Positions 45,582 to 54,449 of a stretch of 64,000 nucleotides of DNA are shown here, piece by piece; within the stretch, counting starts at the first letter, position 1; the number at the start of each line of letters is the position of its first letter. A program made the translations under genes and the position numbers. Origin of the DNA: Dyadobacter sp. CECT 9275 (GTDB lineage Bacteria; Bacteroidota; Bacteroidia; Cytophagales; Spirosomataceae); assembly GCF_907164905.1 (NCBI RefSeq), contig NZ_CAJRAF010000002.1, positions 2,666,001 to 2,730,000 on the forward strand. Reading direction: 5' to 3'. Below the pieces are notes generated by a model that saw only the letters and a program-made list of their open reading frames with translations, was not told the DNA's origin and searched no databases.

Positions 45582-46754
45582 TTATTTCTTCCGCTGATTC
45601 CAGTACACCACAACATTTTTTGTAGCTCTTCCTGAGGCGATCACGTCCAGATCACCATCTCCATCCAGATCCGCCGCGGTTACATCCTCGCAAGCCATTT
45701 TGATGGAATCGTCGAGAACATACTCTTGCCATTTTTTACCCTCATTGTCTTTCCCGACAAATATCCTCACTCCCGTTTCTCCGGACACGTTCGGGTTACG
45801 CCAGCCCATCACAATCTGGTCACGCCCCAAACCGAAAAAATCCGCACATACGAGCGCATGCCCTTCCTTTATATTTTCTGTCAGTACCGTCCGGTTGTCT
45901 TTGGAATAAACCACCAGCGAACTACCGTGCATGGGCTCAATGGTCGCTGTAAAAAGTTGGTTATTGCTAAGCTTACCCGTCCTGATTTCGCCTATCCCCT
46001 TGCCAGATACCATCCAGTTGCCGGATGCAGCCCAGCCATCGGCTCCGTTCAGAAACACTTGCGCACCTTCCTTTCCTCCCACAGTAAGCCCCACAAAACT
46101 CCCTGATACTTCCATAGGCTGGAAATTGTGTGTAAGATGCATTCCGGTCTCAATAAGATCATACCCCCATATACCGTCTCTTTTTTCAGGTACATCAAAA
46201 ACAATCATTTTCACACCAGCTCCTTCCCCTGCTGCATTTCCCTCCCCGTGTAATGGAAGTACCACCAGCTGAAACTGCCCATCCACCGTTTTGAGCCAGT
46301 GCATCCTGTGTATTGTCACCTCATGATGCAGACGAACCGGCTGCCATGGCTGCGTCCTGTCCTGCGGCGCAATCAGAAAAAAAACAGCACCCGATTGTTT
46401 AGCACTTTTGGTTTCGGCCGGGTTCCACTGCGCACCAACGGCCACTTCAACTTTCCCGTCCCCGTCAATATCCCGGGCTGCTATACAGACATTATCCCTT
46501 TCCGTCAGCTCTTTTGCAAGTACATATCTTACCCACTTTTCTTTACTCTTCCCGGGATTGCGGTACCATACAATTTCTGTTTTATCCGCCAGAAGGATAT
46601 CTGTTTTCCCATCACCATCCACATCCCCGGTGGTTACACCATATCCTATAGCGATCTGATCATCAATCACCTCTCCCTTGAATGTTGCGGTTTGAGCAAA
46701 ACAGGCGGTACTGAATAACAGTGGGAACAAAACGCGTAAATTCCTTTTTTTCAT
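45582..46754 (-). CDS. Exported FG-GAP/VCBS-repeat protein
   Basis: A 390-residue protein with a signal peptide (ending FSTACFAQ). It carries several calcium-loop repeats of the FG-GAP/VCBS type: GDVDGDGKTDILLADK, RDIDGDGKVEVAVGAQ and ADLDGDGDLDVIASG. These form a beta-propeller; the function is unknown, possibly extracellular binding. No T9SS sorting domain is visible at the C-terminus (KNVVVYWNQRKK). Confidence 0.85.
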   Translation of the reverse strand: MKKRNLRVLFPLLFSTACFAQTATFKGEVIDDQIAIGYGVTTGDVDGDGKTDILLADKTEIVWYRNPGKSKEKWVRYVLAKELTERDNVCIAARDIDGDGKVEVAVGAQWNPAETKSAKQSGAVFFLIAPQDRTQPWQPVRLHHEVTIHRMHWLKTVDGQFQLVVLPLHGEGNAAGEGAGVKMIVFDVPEKRDGIWGYDLIETGMHLTHNFQPMEVSGSFVGLTVGGKEGAQVFLNGADGWAASGNWMVSGKGIGEIRTGKLSNNQLFTATIEPMHGSSLVVYSKDNRTVLTENIKEGHALVCADFFGLGRDQIVMGWRNPNVSGETGVRIFVGKDNEGKKWQEYVLDDSIKMACEDVTAADLDGDGDLDVIASGRATKNVVVYWNQRKK

Positions 46755-46883
46755 CCGAAGTAAATTATCTTCAACCCCCTGCCCATACTGGTTCGTACGA
46801 CAGGCATCCTGAAAATTAAAGTCTATTTTTTCACAATATACTTCAAAACGATTACCAAACGCATTTCAAAATATAGATTTTTG

Positions 46884-46913
46884 TTTGCCTTTGCCTCGCT
46901 TTACCTACTTTTG
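46884..46913 (+). promoter_or_regulatory. Promoter of gcvT
   Basis: TTTG at 46884-46887, 18 nt, TACTTTTG at 46906-46913 (exact TAnnTTTG). It lies inside the longer TTG-initiated frame and so favours translation from ATG 46942. Confidence 0.6.
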
Positions 46914-46941
46914 TAAATTAAAGAGAACCAAGTTGCTATTC

Positions 46942-48021
46942 ATGAAAACTATCCCCCTTCATCAGGTTCACGTGAACCTCGGAGCGAAAATTGTTCCGTT
47001 TGCTGGCTTTGAAATGCCTGTCAGATATTCTTCCGACCTGGAGGAGCACCATGCCGTCAGAAATAACGTGGGTGTTTTTGATGTCTCACACATGGGTGAG
47101 TTCAGAGTTAAAGGGCCTGGTTCACTGGATCTTATTCAGAAAGTATCAGCCAATGACGCTTCCGTTCTGTACGACGGAAAAGTGCAGTACAGCTATCTGC
47201 CTAATGCGACCGGCGGAGTGGTAGACGACCTGCTGGTCTATCGTATCAAGGAGGATGACTATTTTCTGGTGGTTAATGCCTCGAATATCGACAAGGACTG
47301 GAACTGGATTCAAAGCCATAACACAGAAGGGGTCGATATGACCAATGTTTCTAATGATACTTGTCTGTTTGCGGTTCAGGGACCCAAGGCAGCAGAGGTA
47401 CTGCAAAAGCTGACGACCGTCGACCTTGCTGCGATGGAATACTATACTTTCACGATTGATGAGTTTGCTGGGGTAAAGGACATTATCATTTCCGCCACGG
47501 GATACACCGGCTCAGGAGGATTCGAAATATATGTACCTAATGCTCAGGCAGAACACATCTGGAAAGCCATTTTTGAAGCCGGGGCGGAATTTGGCATACA
47601 GCCTATTGGCCTTGGCGCAAGGGATACCCTACGCCTTGAAAAAGGTTTTTGCCTATACGGGAATGATATTGACGACAATACTTCTCCCCTGGAAGCAGGC
47701 CTGGGATGGGTTACAAAATTCACCAAAGATTTCATAAACTCCCAAAATCTTAAAATGCAAAAGGAAGCCGGCCTGACACGCAAACTGGTGGGTTTTGAAA
47801 TGGTTGACCGGGGTATTCCACGCGGACATTATGAGCTTTGCGATGAGGCCGGGAATAAAATTGGCGAAGTCACTTCCGGAACGCAGTCACCCACGCTTCA
47901 GAAAGGTATCGGCATGGGATATGTACCGTCGGCGTACGCGAAAGCCGGAACTGAGATATTCGTAAAGGTGAGGGACAAATTGCTCAGGGCACAGGTTGCA
48001 AAACTGCCGCTGGTAAAATAA
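46942..48021 (+). CDS. gcvT: Glycine cleavage system T protein (aminomethyltransferase)
   Basis: About 359 residues from [20 protein letters not shown]. It transfers the methylene group from lipoyl-H protein to tetrahydrofolate. Conserved parts: [61 protein letters not shown] and [19 protein letters not shown]. The extra 19 codons upstream begin with TTG and overlap the promoter, so they are not coding. The H and P genes are not in the window. Confidence 0.95.
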   Translation: MKTIPLHQVHVNLGAKIVPFAGFEMPVRYSSDLEEHHAVRNNVGVFDVSHMGEFRVKGPGSLDLIQKVSANDASVLYDGKVQYSYLPNATGGVVDDLLVYRIKEDDYFLVVNASNIDKDWNWIQSHNTEGVDMTNVSNDTCLFAVQGPKAAEVLQKLTTVDLAAMEYYTFTIDEFAGVKDIIISATGYTGSGGFEIYVPNAQAEHIWKAIFEAGAEFGIQPIGLGARDTLRLEKGFCLYGNDIDDNTSPLEAGLGWVTKFTKDFINSQNLKMQKEAGLTRKLVGFEMVDRGIPRGHYELCDEAGNKIGEVTSGTQSPTLQKGIGMGYVPSAYAKAGTEIFVKVRDKLLRAQVAKLPLVK

Positions 48022-48062
48022 TCCCCTCTGTAAATCTTTTCTGAATATTCAAAAAATACCTG

Positions 48063-48773
48063 ATGAAACAACTTGATGTCTGTTTAACCCCTGATTTACT
48101 TCATCTTCACAACCTTAATAATTCAATTGTAGTTGTTGCCGATATTTTCCGTGCTACCTCCTGTATGGTAACAGGTTTAGCCTATGGTATCAAAAGTATC
48201 ACCCCTGTTGCCACCATTGAAGAGTGCCGCTTTTTGCAGGATAAAGGATTTATCGCCGCCGCCGAGAGAGACGCTAAGAAAGAAGAAGGCTTCGACCTTG
48301 ACAATTCACCTTTCAGTTACATGGACGAAAGGTTAATTGGAGCAGAAATTGCAATGACAACTACCAACGGTACGTTATCTATCTCCAAAGCAAAGGCTTC
48401 CGCAGTAAAGGTGATGGTTGGTTCGTTTTTGAATCTTGGGGCACTGGCCAATTATCTCCGTTCCGAACCCTATGATATTACCGTTTTGTGTGCCGGATGG
48501 AAAGGGCGCCCTAATCTGGAGGATACATTATTTGCAGGTGCCCTCGCGGAAGCACTCAAAGAGCAGTTTATGCTTCTGGAAGATGGAACACTGATGGCTC
48601 AGCGTTTGTACCTTCAGAGTAAAGACAACCTGCTGGCGAGCGTTTCAAATTCTTCCCACGTCAGGAGGTTGCAGCGGCTTGGCATCCAGAAAGATATATC
48701 CTATTGCTTACAAACAGACCTTTACGATATCGTACCCATACTCAGAGGAACCACGCTGGTTGCGATGCATTAA
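48063..48773 (+). CDS. comB: 2-phosphosulfolactate phosphatase (ComB family)
   Basis: A 236-residue cytoplasmic Mg-dependent phosphatase. ComB signature: VVVADIFRATSCMVTGLAYG, AAERDAKKEEGFDLDNSPF, TTNGTLSISKA and LCAGWKGRPNLEDTLFAGAL. In archaea it is part of coenzyme M synthesis; in Bacteroidota the sulfolactate role is uncertain because no other comA/comC genes are near. It is followed closely by the three-repeat secreted gene. Confidence 0.9.
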   Translation: MKQLDVCLTPDLLHLHNLNNSIVVVADIFRATSCMVTGLAYGIKSITPVATIEECRFLQDKGFIAAAERDAKKEEGFDLDNSPFSYMDERLIGAEIAMTTTNGTLSISKAKASAVKVMVGSFLNLGALANYLRSEPYDITVLCAGWKGRPNLEDTLFAGALAEALKEQFMLLEDGTLMAQRLYLQSKDNLLASVSNSSHVRRLQRLGIQKDISYCLQTDLYDIVPILRGTTLVAMH

Positions 48774-48812
48774 GATTGATCAAAAAAACAATATCAACCG
48801 TTTATCTGCTTC

Positions 48813-50702
48813 ATGTTAAAATCCAGACTTGTTGTTTTCGTTCTGTTCATGCTTACGGTGCAAATCTCCTTTGCCCAAAGAGCAAGAGTTGTACCAAAAG
48901 CAAAAAAGGAAGCACCAAAGCCGGTGCCTAAGGCCGACCCTCCTAAAACCGAAACCCCTAAACCGGTGGAAACAGAAATTGTTACTGAACAACAGGCAGA
49001 GGACCGTCTTCCAAAAGAGGAGAAAATCAAAGCGGACACCATGCATGCCTTTAGGATCATTGGAGAAGACATATCTTATTTATCGGTATGTCCGGGTACT
49101 GTAATCTCAATACCCTTTACTACGGTTGGCCCTTTTGACGAGGACAATAACTTCAGTGCCCAACTGATAGATGCAAGCGGGAGAGCTATTTCCATTTCCC
49201 AGCCAACCAAAAAAAGTCCTATCAAAGCAGTCATTCCATCTTATAAAATTGGCGGGGAGGTATACCGCATCCAGATCGTGAGTACCGTCCCGATCATTAA
49301 AAGCCAAGAATTACCGATACGGTTATTGCAGGCGCCAACGGCCAGCATAGAGGTGATTGACGGCACCCACACTGTCAGGATCATGCCGGGGCAGGAAGCG
49401 CAGCTTAGGGTATCCCTGGGAGGCGCCGCTCCATGGTCCTTCCGTTTGTCGGACAGCACCGTTGTGCAGCAGACATTGTCCAACCCGCATTATCTTACGG
49501 TCAAACCGGCTCACGTGAAAGCATATAGAATCCAGGGGGTTTCCAATGCCTGCGGAAGCGGAACCGTGGCAGGTGAGGCAATTGTAAATGTGGATGATAA
49601 TCCCGAACCCAAGCTGGAATTAAAGGATACTGAAAAAATAGTAAAGGTTTGCAGCGGCATACCTTTTCAGGTTCCGTTCAGCGCAACAGGAAAGTTTAAG
49701 GAAGGGAACCGCTTCACGGTCCAGATCGCCGACCGCACCGGTGCTTTTAAAGCCATTTCAGTTCCGGACTCTTCGGGGTATATCACCACCCAGATACCAG
49801 ATACCTACAAGCCGGGCGAATACCGCATCCGGGTCATTGCTTCGGCGCCCTATCTGGTCAGTAAAACAGCAAATATCAGTATCGTCGCTCCTACCGTTGC
49901 CACCTTATTGAAAGATTCACTTCATCTGGACGAAAATCAGACGGGCGAATTAACCGTGAAATTTGACGGAGGTGGTCCCTGGTTCGTACTTTTATCTGAC
50001 GGTACCTACGAGAATAATATTATGGAGTCGCCGTATAAAGTGAAAATAAAACCACTTTATAATACCGATTATTCCATCAGTTCGGCCGGCGGACTTTGTG
50101 GTGTGGGTAAGTTCTCGGGTAAGGCCAAAGTCTCTGTAAAAAGCCCGCCTGTAACAATTACAATGGACCGGCTGCCTCAGAACATGGCCTGTACAGGCTC
50201 CACCATTGAGATCCCGTATAAAACTTCGGGGAGGTTCAATGCAGGCAATAAATTTGTGGTACAGATAACGGACAAGACCGGCCGATTTGTTGACCTGCCC
50301 ACTACTGTAACTCCGACCAACCTGCAGGTTACACTTACAGGAGTGGCACAGTCGGACACCATTAAAACACAGCGTATCCGAATCATATCCTCATCTCCGG
50401 CCGTTTCCAGTGCGGTGGAAGATATTGATATCATAGCACCTGATAAAGCAATCGGGGAGGTTTCCGGAAAAGGTGTTATCACGGCAGGTCGTTCCACAAG
50501 AATTCAGCTTAAATTCAAGAACGGAATGCCTCCCTGGTCATTTACCCTTTCTGATGGCAGCTCCATCAGCGGGACGTTCCTGAATCCTTACCTGATATCC
50601 GTTTCACCTACTGAAACTACGGAGTTTAAGATCACATCTTTAAAAAGCGGCTGTGGTACGGGCACAGGAAAGGGATCAGCCATTATTACCGTTGAGAAGT
50701 AA
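48813..50702 (+). CDS. Secreted protein with three tandem ~180-residue beta repeats
   Basis: A 629-residue protein with signal peptide (VLFMLTVQISFA), a Lys/Pro-rich linker (about 24-60: KAKKEAPKPVPKADPPKTE) and three tandem repeats. Each starts with a Cys motif and a beta-sandwich (VCPGTVISIPFTTVGPF; VCSGIPFQVPFSATGKF; ACTGSTIEIPYKTSGRF) and ends with a PWSF/PWFVLLSD strand and a GxGxxxGxA(x)V tail. The Pro/Lys linker resembles periplasmic spacers. No T9SS sorting domain is visible. It lies 58 nt before the porZ-like gene on the same strand, suggesting a role with it. I do not recognise a named family. Confidence 0.75.
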   Translation: MLKSRLVVFVLFMLTVQISFAQRARVVPKAKKEAPKPVPKADPPKTETPKPVETEIVTEQQAEDRLPKEEKIKADTMHAFRIIGEDISYLSVCPGTVISIPFTTVGPFDEDNNFSAQLIDASGRAISISQPTKKSPIKAVIPSYKIGGEVYRIQIVSTVPIIKSQELPIRLLQAPTASIEVIDGTHTVRIMPGQEAQLRVSLGGAAPWSFRLSDSTVVQQTLSNPHYLTVKPAHVKAYRIQGVSNACGSGTVAGEAIVNVDDNPEPKLELKDTEKIVKVCSGIPFQVPFSATGKFKEGNRFTVQIADRTGAFKAISVPDSSGYITTQIPDTYKPGEYRIRVIASAPYLVSKTANISIVAPTVATLLKDSLHLDENQTGELTVKFDGGGPWFVLLSDGTYENNIMESPYKVKIKPLYNTDYSISSAGGLCGVGKFSGKAKVSVKSPPVTITMDRLPQNMACTGSTIEIPYKTSGRFNAGNKFVVQITDKTGRFVDLPTTVTPTNLQVTLTGVAQSDTIKTQRIRIISSSPAVSSAVEDIDIIAPDKAIGEVSGKGVITAGRSTRIQLKFKNGMPPWSFTLSDGSSISGTFLNPYLISVSPTETTEFKITSLKSGCGTGTGKGSAIITVEK

Positions 50703-50760
50703 TGGTTAGTAACTGAATAATTGCCTTCTATTATGGCATTGAAATGCTATCCCGGATACT

Positions 50761-52569
50761 ATGCGTGCAGGAAAGATTATATTATTGGTAGTCGTGAGCC
50801 AGCTCTGCTTGGCGCAAGGTATTCCGGTGGACGACTGGCAAACGCATTTTAGTTACAAGTCGGCGAGGGAAATCTGCATCACTCAAAAAAAAATTTTCTG
50901 TTCCAGTTATAATGGTCTTTTCAGTACCGACTTAAAGGGTGATCAGTACCGGCTCATATCCAAATCCGATGGCCTGCACGACACAGGTATCAGCAGTATG
51001 GCCTATAATGAAGCGGGCAATCTGGTTCTGCTGGCTTATCGGAGCGGCCAGTTGGATATCCTGTTTTTGGATAAAGATAATGAAATAGAAGGGGTCGAGG
51101 CCTGGCCCGTATTGATGCAGGCAAGCGGTCTTCCGGCTGAGAAAAAGATCAACCAGATCGTTTTTAAAAACAACCTGACATATCTCTCAACCAACTTTGG
51201 CATTGTAGTGCTGGATCTGCCGCTCCGGCAAGTAAAGGAATCCTATCGGTACATTGGTACGGCCGGTATAGAAATAGCTGTAAGTGGTATCACCTTCAGC
51301 AGCGACTCCCTGTATGCCTGCTCCTCACAAGGGCTGCTGGTTAGCTCTTTGTCGCCTTCTGTGAACAGACAATATTTTGCGAACTGGCATACCGTCAATA
51401 CGCCTGACAGGCCGGTGGCTATTGGTTTTTATAAAAATCAGCTTTATGCAGGATTCAAAAATAAAGGAATAGCATCTTTTCAAAGCGGCAGTTGGAAAGA
51501 AGTATATCAATCCAGCAGTACTTCCTATTCCTTCTCCACGGACCAGGACCGGCTGATCTGTAGCACCGACAGGCAGTTGGTCACCATTTCTGACCAGATT
51601 TCTGTTTTCAATTCCTCCCTTTTCAACCAGATGTCCAGGGCAGGACAATCCGCTACGGGGAATCTATGGGTTGCGGATCAACAGGCGGGTTTGCTGGGAA
51701 ATGTAAATAATGAATTTGAAATTTTCTCCCCTCCTACCGGTGATACCACCATTGTTAACCGGGCGGATTCAGTCATTACAGACCTCAATGGAAATACATG
51801 GACCCGCCTTCCGGTCTACCTGGGTGGTGGTATTCAGGTGAAAGCTCCTGGCGGCAACCAGCAAAGGATCTTATCTACGGCCACGGGCGCAGGAACGTTG
51901 CCTAGTTCAAAAATCAACAGCCTTGCGCTGGACAAGGACGGGCTCGTCTGGTTTGCCAGTGACCGGGGAGCAGGTTATTTAATTGCCGATAACATCCTGA
52001 ATGCATCCCGTGTAGACGCAGTTTTACCAATTTACGGTCAGCGAAAATTGCTTTCGAACGAAATTTGTACGTCCGTCATCAGTGACCCAGGCAACCGCAA
52101 ATGGATAGGGACAAAAAGTGGATTGTACCTCTTTAATCCCGATGGTACCGAACTGATTCGCCCGTTCCGTGCCGCGGATAGCCCATTACCTGCCAACGAG
52201 ATCAAAGCTTTGAGTTTCGAAGGAAGTACGGGTATTTTATTCATTGAAACCACCTCTGGAATGGTTTCCTACCGGACCGGGGCGGGAAATCCGTCAGCAG
52301 ACCTCGCGCAGGTTACTATTTTTCCAAATCCGGTACGCCCAGGCTATTCGGGACAGGTGGGAATCACCGGGCTGACGGACGATGCAACCGTTAAAATAAC
52401 CGGATTATCGGGGAGGCTGGTATTTGAGACCAGATCCTTAGGCGGCACAGCCACATGGAATCTGAAAGACTATACCGGACACCGCGCCCGTACCGGTATC
52501 TACCTGGTCCTGATCGTTTCTGAAGATGGGAATGAGAAACTTGCAGGAAAATTGGCTATTATTGAATGA
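50761..52569 (+). CDS. porZ: PorZ-like T9SS beta-propeller protein
   Basis: A 602-residue protein with signal peptide (to about residue 19). After it come VDDWQTHFSYKSAREICIT, IFCSSYNGLFSTDLKG and SKSDGLHDTGISSMAYN, the PorZ N-terminal pattern; two-component-regulator-type propeller blades follow (INSLALDKDGLVWFASDRGA, RKWIGTKSGLYLFNPDG). The C-terminus from about residue 518 (VTIFPNPVRPGYSGQVGI to KLAGKLAIIE) is a type A sorting domain. PorZ works with the PorU sortase in attaching T9SS cargo to A-LPS. No PorU sits adjacent, but two C25 peptidases are 6 kb away. Confidence 0.8.
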   Translation: MRAGKIILLVVVSQLCLAQGIPVDDWQTHFSYKSAREICITQKKIFCSSYNGLFSTDLKGDQYRLISKSDGLHDTGISSMAYNEAGNLVLLAYRSGQLDILFLDKDNEIEGVEAWPVLMQASGLPAEKKINQIVFKNNLTYLSTNFGIVVLDLPLRQVKESYRYIGTAGIEIAVSGITFSSDSLYACSSQGLLVSSLSPSVNRQYFANWHTVNTPDRPVAIGFYKNQLYAGFKNKGIASFQSGSWKEVYQSSSTSYSFSTDQDRLICSTDRQLVTISDQISVFNSSLFNQMSRAGQSATGNLWVADQQAGLLGNVNNEFEIFSPPTGDTTIVNRADSVITDLNGNTWTRLPVYLGGGIQVKAPGGNQQRILSTATGAGTLPSSKINSLALDKDGLVWFASDRGAGYLIADNILNASRVDAVLPIYGQRKLLSNEICTSVISDPGNRKWIGTKSGLYLFNPDGTELIRPFRAADSPLPANEIKALSFEGSTGILFIETTSGMVSYRTGAGNPSADLAQVTIFPNPVRPGYSGQVGITGLTDDATVKITGLSGRLVFETRSLGGTATWNLKDYTGHRARTGIYLVLIVSEDGNEKLAGKLAIIE

Positions 52570-52613
52570 TCAATGAAGTACCATAGCAGGTACAACAAAC
52601 GCTTAAAGGCAGA

Positions 52614-53249
52614 ATGGCAGACAAGAAAGAACCTTATGTTATTGGTATTACCGGAGGAAGCGCATCGGGTAAAACCTATTTTATGGAATGTCTTATCCAT
52701 GCGTTTTCGGAGCAAGATATCTGCCGGGTATCTCAGGATAACTATTATCACCCCATCCATTTAATCCCCAAGGATGCCAACGGAAAAGAAAATTTTGACC
52801 TGCCCGAAACGATTGACCATCAACTTTTTGCTGAGCATCTCACCATGCTGCGCAAGGGCCTCCAGGTAAAACAGCCTGAATACATGTTCAACAAACATAC
52901 GTTCCCGCAGAGGATACTCGTTTTTGACCCCAGGCCGGTTATTATTGTAGAAGGCCTCTTTCTGTTTTCCTTCCCGGAAATTGCACAACAGATTGATCTG
53001 AAGGTATTTGTGGATGCCAAGGAACATGTAAAAATCAAGAGGAGAATCATCAGAGACAACAATGAAAGAGGCTACGACCTGAACGATGTGCTCTATATGT
53101 GGGAACACCACGTAGCCCCTTCCTATGATAAATTCATCCAGCCCTTACGCTCTGAGGCCGATATCATCATCAACAATAATTCAGGATTTGACGTTGGCCT
53201 GGAAGTGCTTACCGGATTTTTATTAAAAAAACTGGAAGAAAGAAGGTAA
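52614..53249 (+). CDS. udk: Uridine-kinase-like P-loop kinase
   Basis: A 211-residue kinase. The P-loop GITGGSASGKTYF is near residues 10-22, and RVSQDNYYHPI and NFDLPETIDHQLF match uridine kinases, as does the IVEGLFLFSFPEIAQQIDLKVFV region. RRIIRDNNERGYD is the lid with arginines. It starts 44 nt after the porZ-like gene. Phosphorylation of uridine/cytidine is the best guess; phosphoribulokinase-like relatives are the alternative. Confidence 0.88.
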   Translation: MADKKEPYVIGITGGSASGKTYFMECLIHAFSEQDICRVSQDNYYHPIHLIPKDANGKENFDLPETIDHQLFAEHLTMLRKGLQVKQPEYMFNKHTFPQRILVFDPRPVIIVEGLFLFSFPEIAQQIDLKVFVDAKEHVKIKRRIIRDNNERGYDLNDVLYMWEHHVAPSYDKFIQPLRSEADIIINNNSGFDVGLEVLTGFLLKKLEERR

Positions 53250-53393
53250 GCCAATAATAATAAGCCATGGCTGGAAGTTGTATACAATGTTAAATAACCG
53301 ATTATTGACCACCAATTGATACCAGAACGACAATAGCTATTATATTTATCCCCTCAGATTCGATTTATTACAAATTCATCCTATACAGACAAA

Positions 53394-54116
53394 GTGAAAC
53401 AACCTATACACGCCAAATCAAGTTCACCGGCACTGAAGCTGTTAATGCTCGGCATCCTGCTTACATTTTTCCAATCCTGCGAAAATTCTAAAACCGAGCC
53501 TTTGGATACGTATGCCTACTATCCGTTAGAGATCGGGCGCTACCAGATTTATGAGGTGCAGGAAACGGTATATTCATCCGGCCAGAAGGATCCGGTGGTA
53601 ACGACCTGGCAGGAAAAGGATGAGGTGGACCGGATAGCAAGTTCCGGTGATAATGTTACCACCTACGTTGTAACAAGGTACAAACGAAATTCAGCAGATA
53701 GTTACTGGCTGAAGTTCAAAGAGTACACTGTAACCAAATCGCCGGACAAGATACTTACCAGCATAGACAATCAGACAGTATTTTCTCTTGCTTTTCCAGC
53801 AGACAGTAAAGTGAAGTGGAACGGAAACCTTTATAATGATGGAGATGCCCGCAACTACACCTATCAGAACATAGGCAAACCTCTTCAGCTAGGCGATCTT
53901 CGATACAATCATACCCTGACAGTCCTCGAAAGAAAGGATACCTCTATTATTGACCGTTACGTTGGTATAAAAACGTATGCGCTGGCAACCGGCCTTATCC
54001 TGGACGAACAGACCGCATTCCAGTACTGCCAGGATGACGACTGCATTGGCATGGATATCATTGAGTCGGGGACATACAGAGTTAAAAAAATTCTGGAAAC
54101 GGGAATTGCGGAATAG
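53394..54116 (+). CDS. Lipoprotein of unknown function
   Basis: A 240-residue lipoprotein. The GTG at 53394 is the start; the signal MLGILLTFFQSC has its lipobox Cys about residue 29. The mature domain is beta-rich (YAYYPLEIGRYQIYEV, VTTYVVTRYKRNS, TDILTSI...VFSLAFPADSKVKW) and contains FQYCQDDDCIGMD near the C-terminus. I do not recognise a family. It is 153 nt upstream of the lasso precursor and separate in base composition, so not obviously part of that operon. Confidence 0.7.
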   Translation: MKQPIHAKSSSPALKLLMLGILLTFFQSCENSKTEPLDTYAYYPLEIGRYQIYEVQETVYSSGQKDPVVTTWQEKDEVDRIASSGDNVTTYVVTRYKRNSADSYWLKFKEYTVTKSPDKILTSIDNQTVFSLAFPADSKVKWNGNLYNDGDARNYTYQNIGKPLQLGDLRYNHTLTVLERKDTSIIDRYVGIKTYALATGLILDEQTAFQYCQDDDCIGMDIIESGTYRVKKILETGIAE

Positions 54117-54209
54117 TACAATTCATGTCCGTTAAAGATCAGCAAATTGCTTATCGCATTGTCTGCTAACCAGTTTTATTCATTTTTTGACATTACTTTA
54201 AATTAAATA

Positions 54210-54240
54210 TTTGCAATTAAAAATTATATTACTAATTTTA
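54210..54240 (+). promoter_or_regulatory. Possible promoter of the lasso operon
   Basis: TTTG at 54210-54213, 19 nt, TAATTTTA at 54233-54240 (seven of the eight positions of TAnnTTTG). The ATG of the precursor follows at 54270. Plausible but not a full match. Confidence 0.4.
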
Positions 54241-54269
54241 CCCAGGATACTAAAACAACACATTTCAAC

Positions 54270-54434
54270 ATGAAAACGATGAACACGCACTCTACACAAG
54301 GGAGAAAAAACTACCGCAAGCCGGTATTGAAAAAAATTGGCACTGTTGCAAAATTGACACGAGAAGAAAAGGGAAGTACTGGCAGTGACGCGCCTGATGG
54401 TGGCTTTGCCTATCTTGGACCAGTTCTTTCATAG
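54270..54434 (+). CDS. Lasso-peptide precursor
   Basis: A 54-residue RiPP precursor, read directly because it is short. The leader carries YRKPVLKKIGTVAKLT at residues 15-30, the lasso leader pattern Y-x-x-P-x-L-x-x-x-G-x(5)-T. I place the core at residues 35-54, starting GSTGSDAPD: Gly35 as residue 1 and Asp43 as residue 9 would close a nine-residue macrolactam ring. The tail GGFAYLGPVLS would thread the ring, with Phe, Tyr and Leu as possible plugs. Ser36 to Asp43 (8-residue ring) is an alternative. The Thr is at leader position -5 rather than the usual -2. The cyclase gene starts 15 nt after its stop. Confidence 0.85.
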   Translation: MKTMNTHSTQGRKNYRKPVLKKIGTVAKLTREEKGSTGSDAPDGGFAYLGPVLS

Positions 54435-54449
54435 ATGCCACTTCATTAA

